Shown one piece after another: positions 17,114-25,757 of a stretch of 64,000 bases of DNA; the first letter of the stretch is position 1; each line of letters starts with the position of its first letter. The notes under the pieces are model-generated. The model saw nothing but the letters and a program-made list of their open reading frames with translations. It did not search any database and was not told where the DNA came from. The stretch is from Streptosporangium pseudovulgare (GTDB lineage Bacteria; Actinomycetota; Actinomycetes; Streptosporangiales; Streptosporangiaceae). Where the stretch lies: the NCBI RefSeq assembly GCF_014648055.1, contig NZ_BMQJ01000018.1, positions 105,371 to 169,370 on the forward strand. The letters are read 5' to 3'. Made by a program: the position numbers and the translations under genes.

Positions 17114-17700
17114 TGAGCCGGCCCTGGTTGTGCGGGCCGGGCGAGGTGGCAGGACATCTGGGCCGCTGCTTCGTGCAACGGCTCCGGCCGGTTCCAGGTC
17201 AGCGGCGGGACCGCTCGAAGGAATTCCTCAACCGGGTCCCGGGCAAGTCCGCCGCAAGGCGATCATCTGGTCATGGTGTCCGATGCCCTGTTCGTCGGCC
17301 AAGGCCCCCGGTGCCGGACCAGGGGTTCACCTGTCGTTGACGGGGCGGCGAGGTGGCCTGGAGAGCGGCGCGGCGGAACCGATTCGGGGCCGCATCGAGG
17401 TCACGTTCTGGGCCATTCGATCTCAATGATCGTCGCGGTTCCGCCCACGGGTCTTCCCCCGTGCATGGTTACGGTGTCGCCGCCTTTGAGAGGCCATCAG
17501 CCTTCCGGCGCCGGCGGAACCAGGCGGATGATCTCGCGTCCTCGGGTTCGATCTGCCGCGGCCGAGACGGTGGGCTGGCGGGCGGTGCAAGAACACACCG
17601 GTAGCCACCACATCGCGGCCGAGAATGCCGCGCAGAGCGTGGCGGCCACCGCAGGGAGTGCGCGAGGAGTAGCGGCTGCCGCGAGGGGCATGACGTCTCA
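17114..17700. other. Stretch without a confident gene
   Basis: No family match on either strand. The only plausible coding frame is the short minus-strand one at 17497-17691, listed separately. The remainder shows no dyads or repeats that stand out by eye. Confidence 0.35.
17497..17691 (-). CDS. Possible small membrane or secreted peptide
   Basis: 64 codons from ATG 17691. The N-terminal half is hydrophobic (LPAVAATLCAAFSAAMWWLP, then VCSC) and the C-terminal half is polar. It is divergent from the formate/nitrite-type transporter gene, only 9 bp away. No ribosome site is evident and no family is recognised. It could be a chance frame in GC-rich DNA. Confidence 0.2.
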   Translation of the reverse strand: MPLAAAATPRALPAVAATLCAAFSAAMWWLPVCSCTARQPTVSAAADRTRGREIIRLVPPAPEG

Positions 17701-18531
17701 GTGAGTGAGTCTTCGGAGTCCGGTTACCGTCATGGTGACGGGCTGACGCAGCCTCCGGTGGAGCCGGAGCCCGATCTTGAGGATGCCTTCGACCGTCTGG
17801 TCAGTGAGGGTTCGGGGCGGTTGGCGCGGCCGTGGTCGACGTTGGTGGTGACCGGCCTGCTCGGTGGGATCGATGTCGGCACCGGGGTGTTGGCGTACCT
17901 GCTGGTCAAGGAGGCGAGCGGGTCCACGATCCTGGCCGGACTGGCGTTCGGCATCGGTTTCGTCGCGCTGGTGATGGCCCGTAGCGAGTTGTTCACCGAA
18001 AACTTCCTGGTGCCGGTGGCCGCGGTCGCGGCCCGGCATGGATCCGTGGGTGGACTGGCCAGGTTGTGGGCGGTATCGCTGGTGGCCAACCTGGCCGGTG
18101 GGTGGGGAATCGCCTGGTTGATCGTGCAGGCCTTTCCCCGGCTGCATCCGACCGCTGTGGAGGCCGGCACCCACTTCGCGCATCTGGGGATGAACCTGCA
18201 TTCGTTCTCTCTCGCGGTGCTGGCCGGCATGGTGATCACGTTGATGACCCGGATGCAGCACGCCACCGACAGCCTCGGAGTCCGGTTGGTGCCGGCCGTG
18301 TTGTTCGGCGCCCTGCTGGCCGGCGGTCAGCTGTTCCACAGTGTGCTGGACTCGATCCTGATGTTCACCGCCCTGATCACCGGCCGGGCTCCGTTCGGCT
18401 ACCTGGACTGGTTGGCGGCGTTGGGCTGGGCCATCCTGGGCAACCTCGTCGGCGGTGTCGGGCTGGTGACCTTCCTGCGGCTGGCGAGGGTGCCGCACCG
18501 CCTCGCCGAGGAACGCGGCCACCACGGCTGA
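17701..18531 (+). CDS. Formate/nitrite transporter-family channel
   Basis: 276 residues with six hydrophobic segments in the FNT/aquaporin-like arrangement. The N-terminal tail (EPDLEDAFDRLVSEGSGRL) leads into LVVTGLLGGIDVGTGVLAYL, FGIGFVALVMARSELFTENF, LVANLAGGWGIAWLIVQAF, the HFAHLGMNLHSFSLAVLAG re-entrant region, and GWAILGNLVGGVGLVTFLRL. The SELFTEN motif is that of YfdC-like FNT members. The family passes small monocarboxylates, nitrite or hydrosulfide; which one is not shown. It starts with GTG 17701. There is no operon partner. Confidence 0.9.
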   Translation: MSESSESGYRHGDGLTQPPVEPEPDLEDAFDRLVSEGSGRLARPWSTLVVTGLLGGIDVGTGVLAYLLVKEASGSTILAGLAFGIGFVALVMARSELFTENFLVPVAAVAARHGSVGGLARLWAVSLVANLAGGWGIAWLIVQAFPRLHPTAVEAGTHFAHLGMNLHSFSLAVLAGMVITLMTRMQHATDSLGVRLVPAVLFGALLAGGQLFHSVLDSILMFTALITGRAPFGYLDWLAALGWAILGNLVGGVGLVTFLRLARVPHRLAEERGHHG

Positions 18532-18922
18532 CAGCGTGACACGGCCGTCCCGGTCCCCGCAGAGGCCGGCGCCGCGAAGCCGTCGTCTTGCAGCGTATGA
18601 CGCAGCCGGCTGGACGTCTCCCTGCCCGACCCGGTTCTCCGGACCGGCAACGGGTGACGGGAGTCGCGTGGGGTTGCCCGCCGACGCGATCGCGGCTCAC
18701 GCTTCGGGCAGCCGCGCCGGCGTCGCCGTGTCGCCGTGTCGCCGTGTCGCCGGTGACCGGACGCGAACGGCTGCCGTATCGGCGCGCCGAAGACTTCTTC
18801 CAGCAGGCCACCCGTGCTCTCGACCCCCGCGAGAAGGGCTGGAGGCTCCGCTGGCTCCGCCACTGCGCCCTGCAGCCACCTGCTTCATGTGCTGGATCGG
18901 TCTGCCACTACTCTCCCGCGAT
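18532..18922. other. Intergenic stretch containing an 8-bp tandem repeat
   Basis: No gene seen. At 18722-18753 the unit GTCGCCGT is repeated three times perfectly, with a fourth copy changed in its last base. Otherwise nothing stands out. Confidence 0.45.
18722..18753. repeat. Tandem repeat, four copies of GTCGCCGT
   Basis: Three perfect and one near-perfect 8-bp units in direct succession. The repeat lies about 170 bp upstream of the Imm10-like gene, in DNA with no coding evidence. It is a slippage-prone microsatellite. Confidence 0.8.
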
Positions 18923-19333
18923 ATGACGATCAGGTTCATCGCCCGAGCAGTCGCAGTCACCGAAGAGCCCGAATACGAGTGCTTGTCGGCCGGCATCGCC
19001 GAGGCCGAGGACGGCGGCGGCCTGATGTTCGACTTCCAGTGCAGTACGTGCGAACCCGACGAGCAGGACATCGCCCTGGGCTGGGACACCCACTGCGTGG
19101 TCACCGCGAACCAGGGGACCGCCTACGGCGCCGTCAGTGAACTCACCCTGCACGGCAACATGCTGCGCATCGTCCTCGACCCGCACGACCTGGACGCGCT
19201 GGGCCTGCCCGACCCCGAGATCGAAGCGATCATTGAGGCGGACGGCGAAGCGATCGAGCAGTTCCGGAACGCGCTGCGGCGCATCCTCGCCTACGGCCGC
19301 GCCGACGCGCGCCCGAGCGTTGTTCACCTTTGA
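18923..19333 (+). CDS. Imm10-family immunity protein, orphan
   Basis: 136 residues that resemble the Imm10 family of polymorphic-toxin immunity proteins over the whole length: the RFIARAVAV strand, GIAEAEDGGGLMFDFQCST, DEQDIALGWDTHCVVTANQG, TAYGAVSELTLHGNMLRIVL, LPDPEIEAIIEADGEAIEQF and a C-terminal LAYGRADARP. Imm10 proteins are found next to secreted polymorphic toxins, which they neutralise in the cytoplasm. No toxin gene adjoins it; the nearest polymorphic-toxin-like protein in the window is the RHS protein 30 kb away. ATG 18923 starts the family similarity without a clear ribosome site. Confidence 0.8.
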   Translation: MTIRFIARAVAVTEEPEYECLSAGIAEAEDGGGLMFDFQCSTCEPDEQDIALGWDTHCVVTANQGTAYGAVSELTLHGNMLRIVLDPHDLDALGLPDPEIEAIIEADGEAIEQFRNALRRILAYGRADARPSVVHL

Positions 19334-19435
19334 CGGCACTTCGTTCGGCTGCTTCCGAACGGTCAGCCGAAGATCGACGGTCTGCCCTCGGCCGTGTCAC
19401 TGCACGACCTGGCTCGGTAACGTCGTCGTGCGCCC

Positions 19436-19740
19436 GAGCTGATCGCGCCCACCACCCGGCTCCACACCGCCTGGCTCGAGGCGCGTGCCGAGTGGGGTCC
19501 CGGCCTCCATGAGGACGGTTTCGGGCTGCTGCCGGCCGACGAGGTCGGCTCACCGGCCGGGTTCGCGGCCTGGATGGCGCGGCTGGCCGGCGAGCCGGAT
19601 CAGGCGGATGCCGGTGGGGTGGCGTGCACGTACCGGTGGATCGTCGAGGGTGACCGGGTGCTCGGCGGGATCGCATTGCGGCACGGGGACGGCGAGGTGG
19701 TGCGGCGGCTCGGCCGGATCGCTCACGGGCGACCGGTCCG
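19436..19740 (+). pseudogene. GNAT acetyltransferase remnant, both ends missing
   Basis: The frame reads LIAPTTRLHTAWLEARAEWG, GLLPADEVGSPAGFAAWMAR, GVACTYRWIVEGDRVLGGIA, LRHGDGEVVRRLGRI. That is the first two thirds of a GNAT protein of the IAPTxRLHxAWLEA type. A TAA stop lies just upstream (19418-19420) with no ATG or GTG between. The acetyl-CoA loop (RPSxRGRGLAT) that should follow is absent, replaced by unrelated sequence after about 19740. Confidence 0.65.
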
Positions 19741-19904
19741 CAATGCCCTGACGCCCCGCGCGGGACAGCGGACCGTGGTCTGGGGCCCCCGCGCGGGTTC
19801 GCGCAACCAGCCCCAAGTAATTTCCTGTAATCGCCGCTACGGCCGGTCACGTCAAGGAGCCCGGCGGGCTCGTCTTATCGTGACCGGCCGTTCTGATGTC
19901 GGAA

Positions 19905-20045
19905 ACGCCGCCCCGAAGCCGGGGGAACACGTCCTGCACCACGTCTTCGGCCGTCCCTTGGTCGCCGACGAGCGGCACAGCGAACCACACAAGACCGAGC
20001 CGATACCGGCGATGGAAGGCGACCAGGTCAGCATCAGGGGATGCG
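19905..20045 (-). pseudogene. ECF sigma factor region 2 fragment
   Basis: SPDADLVAFHRRYRLGLVWF followed by AVPLVGDQGTAEDVVQDVFP is sigma-70 region 2 (core-binding and -10 recognition helices), with the AEDVVQDVF signature. Region 4 is absent: the frame ends after about 25 unrelated residues. The remaining N-terminal half cannot act as a full sigma factor. Confidence 0.6.
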
Positions 20046-20236
20046 GCCGGCGGAGCGGACACCTTCGGTGCCGGCTCCGCCGGCCGCAGGATTTCACGGT
20101 CCATGTCTATGAACGCGCGGTCCCTACCGATCTGCTGCTTCTCCACGTCGAAAATGATCCGGAGAAAGATCCGGTCCGCCCCCGCCAGGGTCGTTTTCGG
20201 CCCAGTATGTTCAGCGGACGAGCCGGGCCTGCGAGA

Positions 20237-22883
20237 TCAGCCCGGGCCGATGGCGTAGGCCCGGATGATCGTCTGGGTCAGGGTGGTGCCGGACGTGCCG
20301 TTGACAGTAGCCCTCAGCGAGGCGAATCCGGGCGTGCGCGGGTTCGGTATCGTGGCGGTCCATCCCGTGGCGGTGCGCCGGGCCGGGACGGTACGCCAGC
20401 TCGTGCCGTCGTCGGAGAAGAGCTCCAGCTTGAGCGTGGAGGGAGCGCCCTCGACCCTGATGGGCAGTTCGGTCAGTGAGCCGGGCCTGGCGCGGTTGAG
20501 GTCGTCGAGTCCGCTGGGCGCGTAGCGCACCGCCATCAGCGGTAGCGGCCGCTCCGTTTCTGTACGCGCCGACCGGAAGGTCCACACGCTTTCCACCGCC
20601 GTGGACAGCGCGGAGTAGGGCGCCTGCCTGCGCATGGACTCCCGCAACGTGTAGACGCTCGACTCCGCCGGCAGCGCGGCTTGGAAGCGGCGGCTTTCCC
20701 ACTGGTTGAGCGCGCAGCCGGTGAGGGATGCCTCGGCGAGCACGTTCCCGTTCCGGCTGAGGGTGGCGGTGCCGGATGCCGCCGTGTCCGCTCCGACCCT
20801 GCCAGGGGCGGGGTCGGTGAACAGCCCGACGGTGGAGAAGGCCAGCGTGTCCCGGGTACGGCTGCCGCGGATCCCGGCGGTCGCGGGACCGGTCACCGCG
20901 GCGTTCCAGGTTTGCCGGGTACGCTGTCCGGACTTCATGGCCTGGCCGCCGTCGGCGAGCGTGTGTGTGCCGAGTTCGAGCATGCTGTCCCACGTCAGGC
21001 CGGGTGTGCGGTAGTAGGTGAGCGTGCCGGGCAGGTCCATGTCCTGGGGCGGCGAGACCAGGAACACCGGCCAGTCGTCGCGGAAGCGCGGCCCGCTGAG
21101 GGGCAGGCCGGTGGCCGCCGTGGCGGACGCGCGGAAGGTCGAGCTCACCGTGGCGAGGTCCTTCTGCCTGGCGGTGTAGGTGGGATCTTCAGGCAGACCG
21201 CCGGTGCGGTGGTCGGCCAGGTCGTACAGGTATGGGCTCGGCACGGCGTCCTTGCTGGACCAGATGGTCCGCAGCAGGTAGCGCAGGCCCTCCTGGCGTG
21301 CGGGGACGACGAAGAGCCTGGTGTTGGGGTCCTCGCCCGACAAGCTCGCGATGCCCCAGGCGCCGTGTGACAGGCTCAGCTCGTGGCCGCGTCCGGGGGC
21401 CGCGCTCGGATCGTCCAGCGTGACCCGTACCGGATTTCCCTTGCGTGCGTCCACGACCACCTGCTGGTCGCGATCGGCGATGCGCACCGCGGTGTGCGCG
21501 ACGGTCTTGCCGTACGCCCGCTCGCTGAACTCCGCGTAGACATTCCACGGCACCTCCAGCCGCTGGGTGGACAGCTTCAGCGTCTCCCCTTCGGTGGTCA
21601 CGTCGACGGTGGCCGGGGTGTCCGCGGTGTTGGCGTAGGTGAGGGTCCTGGTGGCCACCCGCTCGCCCTGGCCGTTCCAGGGGAAGGCCGCCCACAGATC
21701 GCCCGGCAGGGCCACGATCCGCTGGTCGACGGCGCGGGCCACGTCCACCCGGCCACTGCCCTGCTGGTACGGCGTCGCACCGGCCGAGGGCGCGGCACTG
21801 CCGACGAGCGCCGCCTTGAGCTGCCGACCGCTCCATTCGGGGTGCTTCTGGGCCAGGATCGCGGCGGCTCCCGCCACATGCGGCGCCGCCATCGAGGTAC
21901 CGCTGAGCGTCTGGTAGGCGCCGCCGGGTGCCGCGGCGACGATGTCCGCGCCCCTTCCAGGGGGTCGAGTTCCAGCGTGTCGGGCCCGCCGATACTCATG
22001 TTGACGATCTTGGCCTTGACCTTGAGGGCGGCCCATTCCATGCCCGCCAGGACGGCGGAGTCGGCGATGCCGTCGTCACCGCCGACCTTGCCAATGGCCA
22101 GCTTGGCGTCGGGCGCCACGCCCCGGTATTTATCCCCGGCTCCGGCGACGGTCGAGGCGACGTGGGTGCCATGGCCGAGGATGTCGCGGATGTCAGGGTC
22201 TTCGCTGAAGTTGTGTTCGTAGGCCACCGCTCCTTCAGGTCCGGGTGGTCGGGGTCGTAACCTGAGTCGAGTACGGCCACGGTGACGCCCTCGCCGGTCA
22301 GGCCGCGCTCCCAAGCCGTGTTCGCTCCGATCTGCTTGACGCTCTGGTCCAGGTCGAAGAAGCGGCGGCCGTCCAGCCAGAGTTTCGTGTTCCCCGCGCT
22401 CAGCGCGCGGGCGCCGCTGGTCAGGTCCTTCCACGTCCGGCCCGCGCTCTCCTTCGGCACGCGCAGCGTGGTCATGCCGGCGCCGGCCAGCCGCCGGGCC
22501 TGGAGGGCGGCCGTGGGCACCTGCGCCGACTGGGCGATCAGGGGGATGTCGGATCTGCGGGCATCGTCATAGCGCCAGGCCAGCAGCTGGGTGACATCGA
22601 ACAACCGCCGGTCGAGCATGCCTCCGGCCACCAACGTCCGGGCGTCGGACAGAATCACGTACAGATGCCCTTGGCGCATCTGGCTGGTGAAGTCCACCTG
22701 CCGGCCGGGGCCGGGAACGACGCGGAAACCGTTGCCGGCGACCATCACCCGGTCGCCGGTGATCAGCGTCACACTGTTCGATGTGCCGGTACCGGTGCCG
22801 GCGGGCGCGGCGGATGGGGGCATGGGGGTGGCAGCGGCCGCTCCCACCAGCAAGGCGACCATGAGCGCATTGCGTAAGATCAT
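20237..22883 (-). pseudogene. Secreted subtilisin-like (S8) serine protease, frameshifted and internally deleted
   Basis: The parts are in order but in three frames. From ATG 22883 (GAGAGG upstream) there is a signal peptide (ILRNALMVALLVGAAAA), a prodomain (SVTLITGDRVMV), and the catalytic Asp in VAVLDSGYDPDHPDL. After a frameshift near 22240 comes the His motif GHGTHVAST and VNMSIGGPDT. After a second break near 21955 come the Ser motif SGTSMAAPHVAGAAA and a long C-terminal region ending at 20237. The segment with the oxyanion Asn (AAGNSG) and ASP (SSRGP) is deleted. The triad is thus split and no active protease can be made without at least two corrections plus the missing domain. Confidence 0.85.
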
Positions 22884-22959
22884 CGTGAGCCTCTCGGGGC
22901 CGGGAAGATTTCTGGCCCGTTGTTGCCCGCAGGTCCTGGATGGGTTCACGCACCGGACT

Positions 22960-23330
22960 CGTGGCCGTCGAGATCGGCATCCCGGCGCTCGCTGCCACGG
23001 CCTTCGGACTGGGGGCGTGTACGGTCGTTTTCGCCAACGCGGCGCAGGCGGCGCTGCCCGACATCGTCGCGAAACCGCTGCTGCACAAGGCGAACGGCCA
23101 TTAGCAGGCGATCACCACGATCGGCCTGCAGTTCGCGGGGCCACCGATCGGCAGCCTGCTCGGCGGCCTGATCAGTGCGCGCATCGTCGAGAGGACAGGC
23201 GCGCTTCCCGCGCTCCTGACCTCGCTCGCCGCGAACGTCGTCGTCTTCACCGGGATCGGGCCGAGCCCGAACGCGGTCGTGTTCGGGGCCCTGGCCGAGC
23301 GAACCGTGCCACCCGCCGGCACGTCTACCG
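22960..23330 (+). pseudogene. MFS transporter fragment
   Basis: GLGACTVVFANAAQAALPDI, a KANGH codon run, a TAG stop (23102-23104), then IGLQFAGPPIGSLLGGLIS. This is the centre of a DHA3-type MFS protein (FDxAxQAxLPxxV...LxxANG...FVGPPLGG). The later residues drift from the family and the two halves are missing. Confidence 0.55.
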
Positions 23331-23333
23331 ATC

Positions 23334-23960
23334 ATGAGGATGCGTGCGGCCGCGATGCTTCTCCTGCTCGCGACGGCCTGTGGTTCCGCCCGGACACCGG
23401 TCACCGCCGAGGAGTTCACCGACCGCGCCCGTGAGGTCGCCGGACACTGGCGGGATTCGGCGGAGCGCGGGCCCTGGAAGGCGGGGTTCGTCCCGCTGCG
23501 GAACCTGACCCTGGAACCCGACTGGGAGCACACGCCCCGCCGGGTCGGACGGAGCGCGGTCAACAGCGCCTGGAAGCTGGAGACCGAACTCCCGGCCGAG
23601 GCGCCCGCCCCGGCCGAGCTGCGCTGGGCCGGCGGGGGCACGCTGAGCGTGCCGGTCCTGACGGCCGCCGCCGCCTACGCCGGGCTCAGCAAGCCCAAGT
23701 CCTTCGCCGACGAGAAGTGCCCGGCCGAAGGCTGCAGGCCGCTGCGCGTGATCGCGGTGGCGCGGGGCGAGGCCACGGTGCCCAGCAGCCGGGGGGGGCG
23801 TGCGGGTGCCGACGTGAGACTTCACCGTGGGGGGCGTGCCGGAGCCGTTCCGGCGGGTGGCGGTGGACCCGGCCGCGATGAGCGGACCGCCCCGGCCGCT
23901 GGACGGCGGAATCCAGGAGGTGAGCACCTACGAGGTCCGCACACCGACCGAGCTCCGGCT
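23334..23960 (+). pseudogene. Lipoprotein-like hypothetical gene, frameshifted at a G run
   Basis: It starts MRMRAAAMLLLLATAC with a lipobox (LATAC, Cys 16), followed by a soluble region (EEFTDRAREVAGHWRDSAER, PLRVIAVARGEATV). At a run of eight G (about 23793-23800) the frame slips. The original sense continues in another frame (VPEPFRRVAVDPAAM, GGIQEVSTYEVRTPTELRL) after a TGA at the position where the sequence calls for Trp (VPT-stop-DFTVGG). It is therefore broken by a homopolymer slip and a nonsense codon. The product was a membrane-anchored exported protein of unknown function. Confidence 0.6.
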
Positions 23961-24115
23961 GAACTACCAGCGCCGAAGGCGTCGTCGGGGATGTCGTCGT
24001 CGAAGCAGCCGAGCTCCCACTCCCTGCTGAGCAATCCGTCGTCCCGGCGGACGCTGAGCCACATCACCGTGTCCGGTCCGAGACCCGCCGCTGTCGAGTG
24101 AAGGGAAAAGAACCC

Positions 24116-24550
24116 ATGACGAAAAAGATCGTTAAGGGCAAAGTGCTGTGCTATGTCGTTCGTGACGGACGGTTGCTGGTCTTCCGGCACACCGGCTTCA
24201 GCTACGAAGAGGTCGGAATCCAAGTCCCCGCCGGAAGCATCCGGCCGGAGGAGACACCGGAGCACGCCGCCCTTCGCGAGGCACGGGAGGAGACGGGGTT
24301 CACCCGGTTCAGGATCGTCCGGAAGCTGGGTGAGGTCACCTACGACATCAGTCCCTACCGATTCGAGATCCAGCACCGCCACGTCTTCCACCTGGAGCTC
24401 ACCGAGCCCACCCCGGAGCGATGGGCCGGCCGGGAACTCCACGACGGCGAACGGGAGCCCACCGACTTCGAGTGCTTCTGGATCCCACTCGAAGCCGCCC
24501 ATGTCCTCCAGTCCGGCCAGGGCGCGCTACTCGGGGCGCTCTTCGACTGA
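24116..24550 (+). CDS. NUDIX hydrolase
   Basis: 144 residues. The NUDIX box is PAGSIRPEETPEHAALREAR followed by EETG, complete with Gly, Glu, Arg-Glu and Glu-Glu. The N-terminal VLCYVVRDGRLLVFRH and C-terminal DFECFWIPLEAAHVL strands complete a compact fold. It is likely a pyrophosphohydrolase of a small nucleotide-linked compound. ATG 24116 has AAGGGA ten bases upstream; the longer GTG 24098 frame has none. It stands alone. Confidence 0.88.
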   Translation: MTKKIVKGKVLCYVVRDGRLLVFRHTGFSYEEVGIQVPAGSIRPEETPEHAALREAREETGFTRFRIVRKLGEVTYDISPYRFEIQHRHVFHLELTEPTPERWAGRELHDGEREPTDFECFWIPLEAAHVLQSGQGALLGALFD

Positions 24551-24993
24551 CCGCAGGCGGCTACTGCCCGAATCGCCGAACTCGCGACCGAGCAAGATCC
24601 CAGGAGGAGCGCGCCCTGTCCGATAGGCATGTGCTCACTCCTCACCGGCGCGCTTCGCCACGTGAGATTCCTCATCCCAGGTCACGGCCGCGACCCCGAA
24701 GACGATCCCCTGACGTAGGACCCCCTTCCGTAGTGCCATGAGACAGGACGGACCAGCATCGCGCTCAGAGCTTCACGGGCGTTGGCCCTTGCCCCGTCGA
24801 GTCCGCCCCTCGGTGCGACGGGAAACCCCCGTGCCCCTGATGCCGATATATGACCTGGTCGACGAGGAGCCCTTCCGACCTGGAACCGGGCCCATCGGCG
24901 CCTCCGGCCTCGGCCTGCACGGCGAGGACGACTCGCGGTGCCGTGGCCGGCGGTGCCGGGTAGGCTGAAGGCTGATGTCGCACCAGCGGCATA
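24551..24993. other. Gene-free stretch before the guanidine riboswitch
   Basis: No gene or remnant recognised on either strand. The stretch should contain the promoter of the riboswitch-controlled exporter, but no clear -35/-10 pair could be placed by eye. Confidence 0.4.
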
Positions 24994-25032
24994 CCGGACG
25001 AGGGCGTGTCGTACCCGGCCTGCAAAGACGAC
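24994..25032 (+). ncRNA. Guanidine-III (mini-ykkC-III) riboswitch
   Basis: CCGGACGAGG, then GTACCCGG, a short linker CCTGCAAAG and ACGAC reproduce the conserved core of the guanidine-III aptamer (CCGGACGAGG...GUACCCGG...AAGACG). CCGG pairs with the later CCGG, and GTCGT (25009-25013) can pair with ACGAC (25028-25032) as the pseudoknot, as in the Thermobifida fusca RNA. It ends 8 bp before the AAGGG ribosome site of a small multidrug resistance gene of the guanidinium-exporter type. Guanidine binding would be expected to raise translation. Confidence 0.85.
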
Positions 25033-25054
25033 CGTGTCGAAGGGCTCGGTCATC

Positions 25055-25369
25055 ATGTCGTGGTTGGTTCTGATCGTCTCCGGTCTGCTGGAATCGGTGT
25101 GGGCCGTGGCGCTCAGCAAGTCCGCCGGTTTCACCCGTCTGCTTCCCTCGTCGATCTTCGCCGTCGCCCTGGTCCTCAGCATGATCGGCCTGGGCTACGC
25201 ACTGCGCACCATTCCGGTCGGCACCGGCTACGCGATCTGGGTGGGCATCGGCGCCGCAGGTACGGCGATCTTCGGGATGCTCTACCTCGGCGAGCCGGCG
25301 AACGTGATGCGCCTGCTGTCCCTGCTCCTCGTGCTCGCCGGGGTCGTCGGTCTCAAGCTGTTCCACTGA
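25055..25369 (+). CDS. gdx: Guanidinium exporter (SMR family, SugE/Gdx type)
   Basis: 104 residues, four transmembrane helices: WLVLIVSGLLESVWAVALSK carries the essential Glu of helix 1 (here in GLLESVWA). The following helices are SSIFAVALVLSMIGLGYALR, GTGYAIWVGIGAAGTAIFGM and LLSLLLVLAGVVGLKLF. GTGYAIW is characteristic of Gdx/SugE. It forms an antiparallel dual-topology dimer that exports guanidinium in exchange for protons. ATG 25055 lies ten bases after AAGGG. The guanidine-III riboswitch directly upstream supports the physiological substrate. It is monocistronic. Confidence 0.92.
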   Translation: MSWLVLIVSGLLESVWAVALSKSAGFTRLLPSSIFAVALVLSMIGLGYALRTIPVGTGYAIWVGIGAAGTAIFGMLYLGEPANVMRLLSLLLVLAGVVGLKLFH

Positions 25370-25477
25370 CGGGACCCGGCGTTCGCCCGAAGACCTCCAC
25401 CGACGGCAGCGGCCGGTGGGCCGCGCCCCGACGCCTCGTCAACGTCACCGACCGTTCCTTGCCGCTCGATCCCCGTG

Positions 25478-25640
25478 AAGCCGGAGATGGTGGCCGCCGG
25501 CAACGCCTCCTACGCCGGCATGGTGTTCGGCCTGTTCAAGGTCCTGGGCTGCACCTTCTCCCCGCGCTTCCGCGACCTGGGCGACCAGCGGTTCTGGCAC
25601 GCGTCGATGCCCGGTGGATGGTGCCACGGCAAGCGCGGCA
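25478..25640 (+). pseudogene. Tn3-family transposase fragment
   Basis: GNASYAGMVFGLFKVLGCTF followed by SPRFRDLGDQRFW is the conserved TnpA stretch (DTASYSDxVFGLFxLLGYxFSPRxxDxGxxRFW) near the second catalytic Asp of Tn3 transposases. Nothing before or after it belongs to the family. It is about 50 of the roughly 990 residues of a full enzyme. Confidence 0.7.
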
Positions 25641-25757
25641 CCATCCACCGGGCGTACCGGGACGGCATGGAGGACCGGTCGTCACCCACTTCACCGCACC
25701 GCTGTGGGTTCCGGATGGACCTGTCGGTGTCCGAGCGCGTCGTCGTGCGGAAGGCGG

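Noticed and set aside
18722..18753. 8-bp tandem repeats as a CRISPR array
   Set aside because: There are no spacers between the units; it is a simple microsatellite.
23965..24075. Minus-strand peptide with SREWELGCFDDDIPDDAFG as a gene fragment
   Set aside because: It looks coding but matches no family I can name and overlaps the broken lipoprotein gene; not strong enough to list as a feature.
25478..25640. Functional small gene in the Tn3-like frame
   Set aside because: Only about 50 residues match, all from the middle of the transposase, with unrelated flanks.
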